Below, one piece after another: positions 1 through 8,447 of a stretch of DNA of 64,000 bases. The stretch covers positions 536,853 through 600,852 of the forward strand of contig JAJPKA010000018.1 in the NCBI GenBank assembly GCA_021323945.1, given 5' to 3'. The position numbers were made by a program, and so were the translations under genes. Every line of letters starts with the position of its first letter. Position 1 is the first letter of the stretch. Source of the DNA: Pseudomonadota bacterium. GTDB lineage: Bacteria; Desulfobacterota; Binatia; Binatales; Binataceae. Below the pieces are notes generated by a model. That model worked only from the letters and a program-made list of their open reading frames with translations. It ran no database searches and was not told the DNA's origin.

Positions 1-166
1 CGCCGCCGTTAGCGGCCACCCTGCCCTGTGGTGCCCGGACTTTCCTCTCCTGATAGGAGCGATCGCCCGACTCACTCCGGTTGAGACAAAGTATATCAAA
101 TTGTGGTTATCTTCTCTCCGGGATGGCGAGTTCGTCGGCGGAAAGCTTGCCTGCCCAGAGGTATCC

Positions 167-1033
167 TCACAGTTCAAGAATTTTTCTAGCTTCTGCCGGG
201 CTCGCCACTTCATGGCCCATGGCGCGGATTGTCGCAGCTGCCCGCTCGACGATTTGCGGATTGCTTAATTGACCATCCTGGGCATACTGCCAATCTTCCA
301 GCCCGACGCGCACGTGACCACCGAGGCTCACGATAATTGGCACCAAAGGCAGGTTGTCTCCACCCAACGTCGCGGCGAACCAGTTTGCGCGGACGCCTTT
401 TATCATGTCGAGATAGGCTTCCAGGCTCTTGAGCGTGGGCGGCATTCCGAAGGGCAATTCAGGCCCGCCCAGATAAAATTTCAACAACAAGGGTTCGGTG
501 AGGAGACCTTGGTCGAGAAACACCAGGACCGCGCGTAGAAAGCTTGGATCAAAGATCTGAAGCGTCGGCCGCAGGCCCAGCTCGCGCGATTTGGTCAGGA
601 AATAACGGATTGTAGCGTAGGAATTACAGTAAACGAAATCCTCGTTGTAAACCTTTTTTGAAACCGGGTCGTAGCTAACCAGGTTCACGGAACCCATGTC
701 GCCGGCGCCGAGGTCGGGTTTGGTGGCAGGATCCTTCGACAATTCGACAAAGTGACTAAAGCGCTTCGCAGGATCATCACCAAAGGGAAATGTCGGCCAA
801 AGTAATGCGTCGCATCGGCGGCGTGTTTGCCGATAAACCTCCGAGTAGTAGGCAACGTCCTGTACCCATTTGCCAGTGTCCGGCTCCCGCACGTGAAAAT
901 GGATTAGGGCGGCGCCAGCCTCGCACGTCGCGATGGCGTCGGCGGCGATTTCGTCGGGACTGTAAGGAATGTGTGGGTTGAGCTTTCGCATCGCATTTCC
1001 GTTGATTGCCGCTTCGATCATTACTTTGGCCAT
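167..1033 (-). CDS. BKACE family (DUF849) beta-keto acid cleavage enzyme
   Basis: A 288-residue protein of the 3-keto-5-aminohexanoate cleavage (Kce/BKACE) family, zinc TIM-barrel enzymes that condense a beta-keto acid with acetyl-CoA to give acetoacetate and a new acyl-CoA. Visible marks are the N-terminal EAAINGN segment, the metal-binding pair in IHFHVRE (His45, His47) and the late VRVGLED segment with Glu246, the usual third ligand. Length is normal for the family. The ATG follows GGAGG at good spacing. The substrate cannot be read from sequence, because BKACE members act on many different beta-keto acids. It is the last gene of the minus-strand run and follows nicotinamidase after about 80 bases. 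Confidence 0.9.
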   Translation of the reverse strand: MAKVMIEAAINGNAMRKLNPHIPYSPDEIAADAIATCEAGAALIHFHVREPDTGKWVQDVAYYSEVYRQTRRRCDALLWPTFPFGDDPAKRFSHFVELSKDPATKPDLGAGDMGSVNLVSYDPVSKKVYNEDFVYCNSYATIRYFLTKSRELGLRPTLQIFDPSFLRAVLVFLDQGLLTEPLLLKFYLGGPELPFGMPPTLKSLEAYLDMIKGVRANWFAATLGGDNLPLVPIIVSLGGHVRVGLEDWQYAQDGQLSNPQIVERAAATIRAMGHEVASPAEARKILEL

Positions 1034-1116
1034 GTCGACCTCCTATTTAGGTTGGACGCATCGAAGAACCGAACGCCAGCTAGTCCAGCCAATTATCTCA
1101 ATGTGTGCGCCGAAGT

Positions 1117-1692
1117 TCAGTCGGGTTCGATTCGCGCCCCCGCCTCGTGCATCTGCTGACGCGCTCTCTTGCCACCCTCTGCGGAGACCGGCTTGGTTCC
1201 ATTCGCGATAAGGACGACCTCAAAGCCGCACCGCCGCGCATCAAGCACGCTCGCGAGCACACAGACATCCTCAGCCAGCCCGCCGATCCAAAGCCGAACG
1301 ATCCCTTTTGATCGAAGTTCGTGCTCGAGACCGGTTTCATGAAAAATCGAATTCTGATCCAAGTCAAAGCGCACGCCCTTTGTAATCTTGATCACCGATT
1401 CAGGCAGCTGAAGCTCGGGGTGAAATTGCGCTCCCTCGGTGTCCTGAATACAGTGCGGCGGCCACGGCCCACCTCGCTGCTTAAAGCTGATGTGATCACG
1501 GGGATGCCAGTCGCGCGACGCATATACTGGCAGCCCCTTGGTAAGTGCCGCGCGAATATAGCGATTGAGCACTGGCACCACTTCCTGCCCCGCGGCGATA
1601 GGTAGCGCGCCCCCCGGGCAGAAGTCATTTTGGACATCGACAATAGTCAAGGCATCACCTGGTTGGAAGGCGTCTTCGATCTGGCTTGACAT
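1117..1692 (-). CDS. pncA: Nicotinamidase (isochorismatase fold)
   Basis: Hydrolyses nicotinamide to nicotinate and ammonia in NAD salvage; cytoplasmic. The catalytic triad is visible as Asp19 in VDVQNDF, Lys105 in ITKGVRF and Cys144 in EDVCVLAS. The Asp-His-His metal site is in SRDWHPRDH (Asp61, His63, His68). About 191 residues, normal for bacterial PncA. The ATG at 1692 lies 9 bases after GAGG and is preferred to an in-frame GTG at 1698. The gene starts directly after the stop of the preceding small gene, so the two are probably co-transcribed. Related isochorismatase-fold hydrolases are the alternative, but the metal-site pattern favours nicotinamidase. Confidence 0.9.
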   Translation of the reverse strand: MSSQIEDAFQPGDALTIVDVQNDFCPGGALPIAAGQEVVPVLNRYIRAALTKGLPVYASRDWHPRDHISFKQRGGPWPPHCIQDTEGAQFHPELQLPESVIKITKGVRFDLDQNSIFHETGLEHELRSKGIVRLWIGGLAEDVCVLASVLDARRCGFEVVLIANGTKPVSAEGGKRARQQMHEAGARIEPD

Positions 1693-1698
1693 TGTCAC

Positions 1699-1902
1699 TT
1701 ACCTCGGTCGGAAAGTGTAAATTCCGTTAAAGTTTGGCGGCCGCCATCCATCCTCGGCGCACATTACGCACACCGGAAAGTAGCGGAGACGACCATTCTC
1801 TTGGCCGGCCAGCGCCACCATCAGTTCGGTTGACTGTGTTTTGTTGCATGCAACACAGGTCGCCACTAGCGCTTTGTTATCTTTGGCTTTTTCACTGGGC
1901 AT
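1699..1902 (-). CDS. Small hypothetical protein with two Cys-x2-Cys pairs
   Basis: A 67-residue cytoplasmic-looking protein. It has Cys pairs CVAC (about residues 16-19) and CVMC (about 45-48), suggesting a small zinc-ribbon or other metal-binding fold. I do not recognise the family. Its stop directly abuts pncA and the codon use looks like its neighbours, so it is likely a genuine gene. No strong ribosome binding site precedes the ATG. Confidence 0.6.
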   Translation of the reverse strand: MPSEKAKDNKALVATCVACNKTQSTELMVALAGQENGRLRYFPVCVMCAEDGWRPPNFNGIYTFRPR

Positions 1903-1944
1903 CTGAGGCTAATGTCGTTGACGCATTCGAGTAAGAATCTTGTA

Positions 1945-2289
1945 TCAATAGTGACTCCTCACTATCGTGCCAATAGCGATGCCGATCCCGAGCACCAACA
2001 ACGCTCCCATGAGCATCAGCACCATCGTGATGACTCTATCGGCGATCATCTTCGATTGTGGGTTTACCGGTGTTTCAACATGTGCCGTGTGAAAACCACT
2101 GTGGCGTCCGGTCCGCGAGGTGTAGTAGATGCCCGTTCCGGGAATTCCAATAGTTCGCACGACGCCTCGCGGGCCGAATGTCAGATGAGCCCCGCGCACC
2201 CCAATCGTCAGGCTTGGCCCGGACTTTGAGATATTAACGGACAGGCCGGGAAACAGGTTAAGGCGCCGATAGAAGCGAAAATTACCCAA
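1945..2289 (-). CDS. DUF4236 domain protein with C-terminal membrane segment
   Basis: 114 residues. The N-terminus (FRFYRRLNLFPGLSVNISKSG) closely follows the DUF4236 pattern of arginines, PGL and N-S-KSG, and is followed by a Gly-rich beta segment containing GTGIYYTSR. A hydrophobic stretch at about residues 86-110 is a probable membrane helix. The start is TTG, supported by AGGGG upstream and by the family's usual N-terminus. The function of DUF4236 is not established. Confidence 0.75.
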   Translation of the reverse strand: MGNFRFYRRLNLFPGLSVNISKSGPSLTIGVRGAHLTFGPRGVVRTIGIPGTGIYYTSRTGRHSGFHTAHVETPVNPQSKMIADRVITMVLMLMGALLVLGIGIAIGTIVRSHY

Positions 2290-2310
2290 TTGGGACCCCT
2301 CGCTAACAAG

Positions 2311-2979
2311 CTACTGATTGGCGGGTGTGGTCATGGTGTTGGCATTCACCACGAAATCGGCTGAGATGTCGCAACACAGTCGAAAGCTATCGCCAGCGCG
2401 CGGTTCGGCTGCGTATGCTTCCAGACTGCCATCGCCGTTTACCTTAACAGCCTCGTAACTGGTTGCTCCCGAGGCTCTGGTTGCTGCAAAAATATAGTAA
2501 TGATCTGGCTGCAGCGGCTCCGGCGGCCCGGAGTCAGGAACATTTGCGATAAAATCAGGCGGCAGCTTGCCGTAGACGATTTCCGTAATTCTGCGCGGCT
2601 TCCGCTCGCCTACCAACCGGACTTTCAAAAACTTTTTTTTAATTCCGATGTCCCAAATAACCACGCCCCCGTCAAACCTAATAATCTGAGCGTTAGCGCC
2701 TTTATCAGATTCGGCCAAGATGGTATCGGCTCCCACATACTCCGTAACAGTGAGAGCAGTCAGAAAGTCGTCCGGGCGACTATAGCTGATACTGATCCTG
2801 GCCTCCGGACCCGGCGATGAGTTTTCGCTCGTTGTTTGAGCTGCGCTTGATGTGGTCGGCACCGGATGTTCCCGTGAAGCGCACCCGCACGCAGCCATCA
2901 TAATAAGTAGGATACCTAGGCCAATTGTCGCGACAGGAGCACGGCAGCTGAATTCCGAAAATCCACTGAGCGCCGGCAT
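2311..2979 (-). CDS. Putative lipoprotein of unknown function
   Basis: 222 residues from the ATG at 2979. The N-terminus carries a hydrophobic stretch (VATIGLGILLIMMAAC) ending in a lipobox with Cys31, so export and lipidation are likely. The mature part is Ser/Thr/Pro-rich at first and then beta-rich, with no motif I recognise. A longer in-frame reading to 3123 exists but would overlap the upstream DUF2231 gene and bury the signal peptide, so the internal ATG is preferred. Confidence 0.65.
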   Translation of the reverse strand: MPALSGFSEFSCRAPVATIGLGILLIMMAACGCASREHPVPTTSSAAQTTSENSSPGPEARISISYSRPDDFLTALTVTEYVGADTILAESDKGANAQIIRFDGGVVIWDIGIKKKFLKVRLVGERKPRRITEIVYGKLPPDFIANVPDSGPPEPLQPDHYYIFAATRASGATSYEAVKVNGDGSLEAYAAEPRAGDSFRLCCDISADFVVNANTMTTPANQ

Positions 2980-3028
2980 CCCGCGACTGGATAAAAGGGG
3001 TGCGCAAATCGACTGAACTGCTAAGCGT

Positions 3029-3526
3029 TTATTTCGAGAATTCGATCGGCTGCGGTAGTTTTCCACCCGCATTATAACCGAACACCATCCAGCCGCCATA
3101 ATCGGCCCCTTTGGCGAGCACAAGAACCATTACCGCCAGCCCGATCACGAACAACGGGCGTCCTCGCCGCGGCATCGGACGTGCCACGAGCGCCCATCCG
3201 GCCAGCAGAATACTCAAACCCAACACCGCCAACATGAATGCCTTATGATACACCAGGATGTGCTGCCGGACCGACTGCGCAATCATAACTCCTTCGCCAG
3301 CTGACCATCCGGTGTAAGCCGCGGCACCAGCTCCTAGGGTACCAAGAGCCAACAACCAGAGACCGACCAGTTCCAGCGACTGGTTACGAAAGATCCAAGC
3401 CAGAAGGTAAATCGGAAACGAAGCTGTCAGAAACGCAATAGGGTAGTGGACAAAGAGCGGATGAAGATTTTGAAGGTCTTGAACACCCCGAAATTCAAGC
3501 AAATGCCGCAATACATCGCTCATCAA
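3029..3526 (-). CDS. DUF2231 family integral membrane protein
   Basis: 165 residues with about four transmembrane helices. The LHPLFVHYPIAFL motif near the N-terminus and the GGWMVFGYNAGG segment near the C-terminus are typical of DUF2231, a family of predicted inner-membrane proteins often found beside cytochrome or redox genes. Conserved His residues in HPLFVHYP and VRQHILVYHK could bind heme or metal, which is inference. It sits amid small exported proteins. Confidence 0.8.
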   Translation of the reverse strand: MMSDVLRHLLEFRGVQDLQNLHPLFVHYPIAFLTASFPIYLLAWIFRNQSLELVGLWLLALGTLGAGAAAYTGWSAGEGVMIAQSVRQHILVYHKAFMLAVLGLSILLAGWALVARPMPRRGRPLFVIGLAVMVLVLAKGADYGGWMVFGYNAGGKLPQPIEFSK

Positions 3527-3632
3527 AACTTCCGGAGTGCAGAGGCCAAACTTGATTTCCAGCCGGCAGACGCTAAGTTGTCATCTGTTACGCAGAAAGA
3601 CAAACCAAGCGGACTACGTGGGGCCGTTGGCG

Positions 3633-3989
3633 TTACTTGATTGCTTTCACGGTAAGGTAGTGAGTTCCCGCCTTGTCGTATTCGTCTCCGGTCACCGTTA
3701 CCTGATTTTCCATCCGCTTGATAACACTGTCCGGTATAGGTTCGTTGTTCTTAGGAGGGAGGAGAACGTACGCAGTGCCGGTCCCTTTTTCGACCAGAGT
3801 CACCGGAATGCCCTTTTTTACACATTCCTGGGCACAATTTTGATGACTGGCACCGTGCGCACCCATCGTTATGTAGCAGAAGGAGTCTTCAAGGGTGCCG
3901 GTAACCGTCTTTTCGGCGGCCCAGACGCTGGCCACCTGCAGCAACGGCAAAATGGCACTTAGGCTCAAAGTGAGTAAAATTTTAAACAT
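3633..3989 (-). CDS. Small exported protein, four cysteines
   Basis: 118 residues with a clear Sec signal peptide (hydrophobic residues 3-23, cleavage near VWA-AE). The mature domain starts VTGTLEDSFCYI and holds further cysteines in NCAQECVKKGIPV, a pattern I associate with a family of uncharacterised periplasmic proteins. A role in metal or redox handling is plausible from the cysteines and neighbours but not shown. Stop and start are well separated from adjacent genes. Confidence 0.7.
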   Translation of the reverse strand: MFKILLTLSLSAILPLLQVASVWAAEKTVTGTLEDSFCYITMGAHGASHQNCAQECVKKGIPVTLVEKGTGTAYVLLPPKNNEPIPDSVIKRMENQVTVTGDEYDKAGTHYLTVKAIK

Positions 3990-4056
3990 ACAATAATCCC
4001 CCTCGGTGCTCGCCGTACCATCCAGTGCGGAAGGTTAACTTACGAAAAGGCGTCGC

Positions 4057-4245
4057 CTAGACGCGATGGCTGGACGGCATGGCGCATTCGCCATGTTGCC
4101 CGCCCGAACAGCATGAACCCTTGGGGCAGCAGCTCTCATGCTTTTGGCAACATTGCGGCGCGTCAGCCCAGTGAAAGCCACCAGCAAAGCCGGCAGCGCC
4201 CAAAAGCATCGTAGCTGCGATCAGCGAAACTATAAAGCGTTTCAT
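4057..4245 (-). CDS. Small Cys/His-rich exported peptide
   Basis: 62 residues. A signal peptide (MKRFIVSLIAATMLLGAAG) is followed by a short mature region dense in cysteine and histidine (QCCQKHESCCPKGSCC), suggesting periplasmic binding of a soft metal such as copper. The ATG at 4245 follows GAGG at good spacing; the longer frame upstream would overlap the LysM gene and hide the signal peptide. Metal specificity is inference. Confidence 0.65.
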   Translation of the reverse strand: MKRFIVSLIAATMLLGAAGFAGGFHWADAPQCCQKHESCCPKGSCCSGGQHGECAMPSSHRV

Positions 4246-4295
4246 GGTTACCTCTGCCTCGAGACCCTGCCAATCGGGTCTGACTACACTGACAT

Positions 4296-5312
4296 TTAGC
4301 GGCGAACTGAACGGGGTTCCATCGGCGGACCCACATCGGCCAACCGCTCCCGCCATCGTGCGCGGCTGGCACTCAAACTCGACGGCTCGAGGCGCTGCAG
4401 ATGACGCTCCAGCACTTCCTTAAGTTGCTGATTTAGCTGTTCGATTTCCAGCTCTTCGGGAGTTTTGCGGGGCTGCTCGCCCTCCTCGAGGCCACGCCGT
4501 CGCCGTCCGTAGAGCTCCTGGAAACGCAATTCTGCTTTAGCCAAGGCCGCCTTGTATTTATAGTCGAGGCGGCGCAGCGATTCGTTCATCTCAGCCACCG
4601 CGCGAAAGCGGCTGCGCATGAGTAGCCACTGGACTACTGCCACCAGCATCACCACAAGTGCAATAGCCGCGGTGCAGGCAGCAACAATCGCGGCAGCGCG
4701 CCACCAAGGAAGCAAGCGCAAGTCCCGCTGCTTCTGCTGGTTGGCCACACTCAGCTCTTGTACCCGGGTACGTAAGTCATTGATGGTTTGTTGATACTTC
4801 GCGGCCCGTTCTTCAGTCGCCTGTCTCTCTGCCGTGAGCCGGTCGAGCTCCGAAGTGAGTTCGCGATCACGGGCCAAGAAGGGATTGGGTATCCGCAGCG
4901 TGTCTCCGATCATGAGCTCGCTATCTTCACGCAGATGATTCAGTCTGAGGAGGTCAGCAAGTGGAACACCGAAGAGCGCGGCTATACCCCTCGGTGTGTC
5001 CCCCGAACGGACCGTGTATGGAAAAACCTTGTGCGGGGTGGGCGGTGTCTGCGAAGGTCCAGTGCCCTGTCCTTCAGGGCCTTGCGGCTGTAGTCCTTCC
5101 TCATCTGTTACTTCCTGAACGTCCGTAACAGGGTCTGCAAGCGAACCCCTTTGCAGATGACCACGGCCTCGAGGCATTGCAATCGTATTGGACCCGGATA
5201 GGTTGTCCTGGAGAGAGGCCGATTGTGCCCGGGTCGGGCCCGGAAGCATCCAACTGGCCGTCAAGATCACGAGGGCAATCAAGCGTTGCGGCCGTGAAAG
5301 GGAATAACTCAT
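4296..5312 (-). CDS. LysM-domain envelope protein with coiled coil and membrane helix
   Basis: 338 residues. Order of parts: signal peptide or anchor (residues 1-29), low-complexity linker, one LysM peptidoglycan-binding domain at about 97-142 (YTVRSGDTPRGIAALFGV to LMIGDTLRIP), a predicted coiled coil at about 150-195, a transmembrane helix at about 206-232, and a charged helical C-terminal tail. This resembles FimV/TPR-less LysM scaffold proteins. It is probably anchored to the cell wall, with unknown partners. It lies 79 bases downstream of tlyA on the same strand. Confidence 0.8.
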   Translation of the reverse strand: MSYSLSRPQRLIALVILTASWMLPGPTRAQSASLQDNLSGSNTIAMPRGRGHLQRGSLADPVTDVQEVTDEEGLQPQGPEGQGTGPSQTPPTPHKVFPYTVRSGDTPRGIAALFGVPLADLLRLNHLREDSELMIGDTLRIPNPFLARDRELTSELDRLTAERQATEERAAKYQQTINDLRTRVQELSVANQQKQRDLRLLPWWRAAAIVAACTAAIALVVMLVAVVQWLLMRSRFRAVAEMNESLRRLDYKYKAALAKAELRFQELYGRRRRGLEEGEQPRKTPEELEIEQLNQQLKEVLERHLQRLEPSSLSASRARWRERLADVGPPMEPRSVRR

Positions 5313-5319
5313 GCTCCAA

Positions 5320-5345
5320 AAGCCTAGACTATCATAAGCCTAGAC
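5320..5345. repeat. 10-bp tandem direct repeat upstream of the LysM gene
   Basis: The sequence AAGCCTAGAC occurs at 5320-5329 and again at 5336-5345, a period of 16 bases, just upstream of the LysM gene start. It may be an operator or simply a small duplication. Confidence 0.5.
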
Positions 5346-5391
5346 GATTCCGCCTCCCGTGGAAATGGAATTCCTCTAACCAAAGGCGCCA

Positions 5392-6138
5392 TTAAGACCC
5401 ATTAGATGCGCATTGGCGCATATGTGAAAGGAATTCCTGATTGCCAGACGCTCCGCGAATCGGCGATTCAATGACTCCGCGCACCTCGAGGCCGAGCTGA
5501 CCCGCCGTCGCCACGACTTGGTCGACTGCCCGTTGGCGCTGAGCCGCATCACGAACGATACCACCGCGCCCAACATTGCCCCTTCCCACTTCGAATTGTG
5601 GCTTAATTAAGACGATTATGTCGGCGATGGTGGCCGCCAGCCTAGTTATTGCCGGCAAGACGAGAGTTAGTGATATGAAACTCGTATCGACCACCACGAG
5701 GTCAGGCTCATACGGAAGCGCAGCTGCTGTAACGTAACGAATATTGGTACGATCGAGAACTGTCACTCGAGGGTCGGTGCGCAGTCTTTCGATCAACTGC
5801 CCGTAGCCAACGTCCAGTGCGACCACGTGAGCGGCGCCGCGCTGCAGCAATACGTCGGTAAAACCCCCGGTTGAAGCGCCTACATCCAAAGCCAGTCGGT
5901 CTTTAACGTTGACCGCGAAGTGATCGAGGGCATGTAACAGCTTGTAAGCACCTCTACTGGCATACTCGTTGGTCGGGCCAACGACCATAATCGGCGTCGC
6001 CGCATCGACTCGTAAATCGGGTTTCGCCGCCGGCCGCGAATTTACTCTAACCCGACCCGCCAAGATGAGGCGCTGCGCCTTCTCACGGCTGAGCGCGAGG
6101 CCACGGCGGGCCATTTCGAGATCCAACCGGTGCATCAT
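5392..6138 (-). CDS. tlyA: TlyA-family 2'-O-ribose rRNA methyltransferase / hemolysin-like
   Basis: 248 residues. An N-terminal S4 RNA-binding domain (about 3-60, RLILAGRVRVN) precedes an FtsJ-like Rossmann methyltransferase with the SAM motif DVGASTGGFTDVLLQRGA and the catalytic-region segments VVDTSFISL and IKPQFEVGR. Characterised family members methylate cytidines in 16S and 23S rRNA. Two ATGs are adjacent at 6138 and 6135 with no strong ribosome binding site. It lies just downstream of rsmI, another rRNA 2'-O-methyltransferase gene on the same strand. Confidence 0.92.
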   Translation of the reverse strand: MMHRLDLEMARRGLALSREKAQRLILAGRVRVNSRPAAKPDLRVDAATPIMVVGPTNEYASRGAYKLLHALDHFAVNVKDRLALDVGASTGGFTDVLLQRGAAHVVALDVGYGQLIERLRTDPRVTVLDRTNIRYVTAAALPYEPDLVVVDTSFISLTLVLPAITRLAATIADIIVLIKPQFEVGRGNVGRGGIVRDAAQRQRAVDQVVATAGQLGLEVRGVIESPIRGASGNQEFLSHMRQCASNGS

Positions 6139-6192
6139 ACTGGTCTTAGCCTAGCACATCCGTTCACGGCTCAGCCTCGGTGGTCAGCCTGA

Positions 6193-7101
6193 TCACTTCG
6201 AGTCGGTCACTTTCCTTGCGCTAACTGCCCCCTGGTAGATTTCACGGCGGCTTATACCGGTAATCTTCGAAGCAGCCAGGGAGGCATCTTTGAGGCTCAG
6301 ACCGACCTCAAGTAAGGCGCCGACCACGCGAGATGGGTCTAGCTCGGGGCATGTGGTTATCCTGCCAGATACAGGCGCCCCTTCGACCAACAAGGTCACC
6401 TCGCCAAGCGCCTGCCTGGAACTAAAGTATTCCGCCACCTCGGCCACGGTTCCCCGCACTATATCCTCATGAACTTTGGTGGCCTCGCGGACCACGGCAA
6501 CGCGTCGTTGTGGACCAAAAGTGGCAGCCACCTCGGACAGCAGCTGAGGAAGCCGGCGCGCCGCCTCGTAAATTATCAAAGTCCTTTTCTCTGTGGCGAG
6601 CTGCAGCAGCAAGCGCTTACGTTCTCCAGCCTTGGGAGGCAAAAAGCCTTCGAATGCGAAACGATCAGTCGGTAAGCCGGCGATTACCAATGCGGTGATC
6701 GCGGCGCACGGCCCTGGCACGGCTGTAACTCGAACGCCAGCTTCGATGCAGGCCCGCACCAGACGGTATCCGGGATCCGAAATAGTGGGCGTGCCAGCGT
6801 CGCTTGCCAGGGCGATCCTCGCACCAGCGCGCAGCCGCGCAATCAGGTTGGGTATGCGGTGCGTCTCATTGTGCTCGAAATAGCTGACCGTTGGAGTGCC
6901 AATCGAGTGGCTGGCGAGGACACGAGCCATACGCCGGGTATCTTCGCATGCAATCAAATCGACCTCGCTCAGCACGCGCAGGGCTCGCGCTGAGATATCT
7001 TCGTCGTTGCCGATAGGCAAGGCAACGACATAAAGCACTCCCGCACAAGTGAGTTGACGGCCAGATCTGGTCTGCGATTTGACGTCGTCCTTAGTTAACA
7101 C
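6193..7101 (-). CDS. rsmI: 16S rRNA (cytidine1402-2'-O)-methyltransferase RsmI
   Basis: 302 residues of the tetrapyrrole-methylase fold. Diagnostic segments are LYVVALPIGN at the start, ACEDTR, ASDAGTPTISDPG, VPGPCA and the GFLPPK motif. RsmI 2'-O-methylates C1402 of 16S rRNA at the decoding centre. The assigned start is GTG at 7101 without a clear ribosome binding site; a GTG nearer to LYVVALP is possible. The stop lies 54 bases before tlyA, so the two rRNA-modification genes are probably co-transcribed. Confidence 0.93.
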   Translation of the reverse strand: MLTKDDVKSQTRSGRQLTCAGVLYVVALPIGNDEDISARALRVLSEVDLIACEDTRRMARVLASHSIGTPTVSYFEHNETHRIPNLIARLRAGARIALASDAGTPTISDPGYRLVRACIEAGVRVTAVPGPCAAITALVIAGLPTDRFAFEGFLPPKAGERKRLLLQLATEKRTLIIYEAARRLPQLLSEVAATFGPQRRVAVVREATKVHEDIVRGTVAEVAEYFSSRQALGEVTLLVEGAPVSGRITTCPELDPSRVVGALLEVGLSLKDASLAASKITGISRREIYQGAVSARKVTDSK

Positions 7102-7122
7102 CGGCCGGCGGCATCAAAGTGC

Positions 7123-7581
7123 TTATCCGGAACGTGTGGCTTGCCCTGGCATCTGCTCCATGTACGCCGCTTGAAAGGTTCGCGATTTGAATTTCCAGCC
7201 GGCTGCTGTCTTAACGTATTCATCCTGATAGAAGCCGCTCCCGGCCCACTGGAAGTTCTTTTTCGCGTCGCGAATTTCGACGTAACAACGGCCGTTGGCC
7301 TCACCGGCGCCGGTCAGGTTGATGACGTGATTGTGAATGTATGGACGCGGAGTCATTTCGCCGCTGGTCAAACCACCGTAAAGCTTCAGCAAAGCTTCCC
7401 GTCCTTCTGCACGATGCTCGCGCTTGCGCCCTTTTGTGATGAAGGCTCCATTTTCCACAAATAAATCAACTATTGCGGCCACGTCGTTGCGCCAGACGCA
7501 ATCACAATATCTAATCGGCAACTCGCGGATTTGTTCCCGATCAGCCAAATCCGCAATAATTTGCTCAAGACGTTTCTCCAT
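7123..7581 (-). CDS. SnoaL-like (NTF2 fold) protein, copy 1
   Basis: 152 residues of the SnoaL_4-type NTF2-like family, small alpha+beta barrels that act as hydrolases, isomerases or dehydratases on diverse small molecules. The conserved core is DREQIRELPIRYCDCVW, the histidines in RPYIHNHVI, GRCYVE, and the WKFKSR C-terminal strand. The ATG at 7581 follows GAGAGG and aligns with the next copy, so it is preferred to an upstream start at 7662. It lies immediately downstream of a closely related paralogue in the same direction. The substrate is unknown. Confidence 0.85.
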   Translation of the reverse strand: MEKRLEQIIADLADREQIRELPIRYCDCVWRNDVAAIVDLFVENGAFITKGRKREHRAEGREALLKLYGGLTSGEMTPRPYIHNHVINLTGAGEANGRCYVEIRDAKKNFQWAGSGFYQDEYVKTAAGWKFKSRTFQAAYMEQMPGQATRSG

Positions 7582-7610
7582 TGCCCTTGCCTCTCGATGG
7601 TGGCTGGGAG

Positions 7611-8042
7611 CTAGCGCTGTTCCATATAAATCTGCTGGAAGCGGCGTGATTTGAATTTCCACTGGTCACCAACCTTGACGTACTCGTCATTGTAGAAACC
7701 GGTGCCGAGCCAGGCCATTTTGTTGCTGGCGTTTCGCAGCTCAACGTAGCAGCGTCCGCTCGCTTCACCGTTGCCCTTAAGATCGATGACGTGGTTGTGT
7801 ATGTATGGCCGTGGGGTCAAGTTCGCCAATCCTTCAGCATACGATTTCAACAGGTTGGCGCGACCCACAGTTTTGTTTTCCCGCCTGTTTCCGATGATGG
7901 TGAACTCGCCATCCTCGGTAAACAGGTCGACGATGCCTTGGACATCGCCCTGCCACACGCAGTCGCAATAGCGCTGAGGTAGTTCACGGATAGCCTCGCG
8001 ATCAGCCAGCTCAGCAGCGACTTGCTCGACGCTCTTCGCCAT
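7611..8042 (-). CDS. SnoaL-like (NTF2 fold) protein, copy 2
   Basis: 143 residues, clearly paralogous to the adjacent downstream gene: both share the DRE-IRELP-RYCDCVW start, the TPRPYIHNHVI histidine motif, GRCYVE, and DEYVK-WKFKSR. A strong AGGAGG precedes the ATG. The 30-base gap to copy 1 indicates a tandem duplication in one operon. The upstream side is a long gene-poor stretch, so the promoter probably lies just before this gene. Confidence 0.87.
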   Translation of the reverse strand: MAKSVEQVAAELADREAIRELPQRYCDCVWQGDVQGIVDLFTEDGEFTIIGNRRENKTVGRANLLKSYAEGLANLTPRPYIHNHVIDLKGNGEASGRCYVELRNASNKMAWLGTGFYNDEYVKVGDQWKFKSRRFQQIYMEQR

Positions 8043-8174
8043 TTTTTATTCCTCCTGTCGATGAGCCATGCTTACCATCGAAAGGGCAGCTGTGGAAAGC
8101 CGGGCAGGGCGGCGACCCGCTCCAGCAAGTACGACCACTAAGATCCCAAGTTGAGTGATGCTCTTTCCGCCCCT

Positions 8175-8217
8175 AAACTGTGGCTGACCCTGAAGCAAAA
8201 CTATGGCTGACCCTGAA
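8175..8217 (+). repeat. Two 20-bp direct repeats, possible IS end
   Basis: The unit AAACT(G/A)TGGCTGACCCTGAA occurs at 8175-8194 and 8198-8217 with a single mismatch and a period of 23 bases. Repeated ~20-bp units beginning TGTGG are reminiscent of IS21-family terminal repeats. No matching right end was found in the window. Confidence 0.6.
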
Positions 8218-8238
8218 ATCAGCAACTTGGTTGAGCTG

Positions 8239-8318
8239 ATGAAAGTGAACGCAAGGAGGTGTTACGACAGTGGGCGACCGTGTTGAGAATTTCCACCAGT
8301 CGGGCCGTCGGAATCTAG
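8239..8318 (+). pseudogene. Possible remnant of a transposase N-terminus
   Basis: From the ATG at 8239 the frame reads MKVNAR; shifting by one base at 8256 it continues EVLRQWATVLRISTSRAVG and then meets a stop at 8316. The composite resembles the N-terminal helix-turn-helix start of an IS21-type IstA, and it lies directly beside the paired terminal-like repeats. The match is short and made by eye, so this is tentative. Confidence 0.25.
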
Positions 8319-8447
8319 ACTCCTCTGTAGGCTTAGGTCGTGCGATGCCTCCGCGACCAGCACCGTTTCAAGGTTGATCGTTTCCTCCGTTCCCGGCCTG
8401 CGCGCCGAGGGGTCGCTATGCAGTCTTTGGCCACAGCCCGCCCCTAC

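Noticed and set aside
1117-1150. T-arm-like sequence GGGTTCGATTC suggesting a tRNA
   Set aside because: It is the 3' end of pncA read on the other strand; no acceptor stem, anticodon arm or CCA neighbourhood could be drawn around it.
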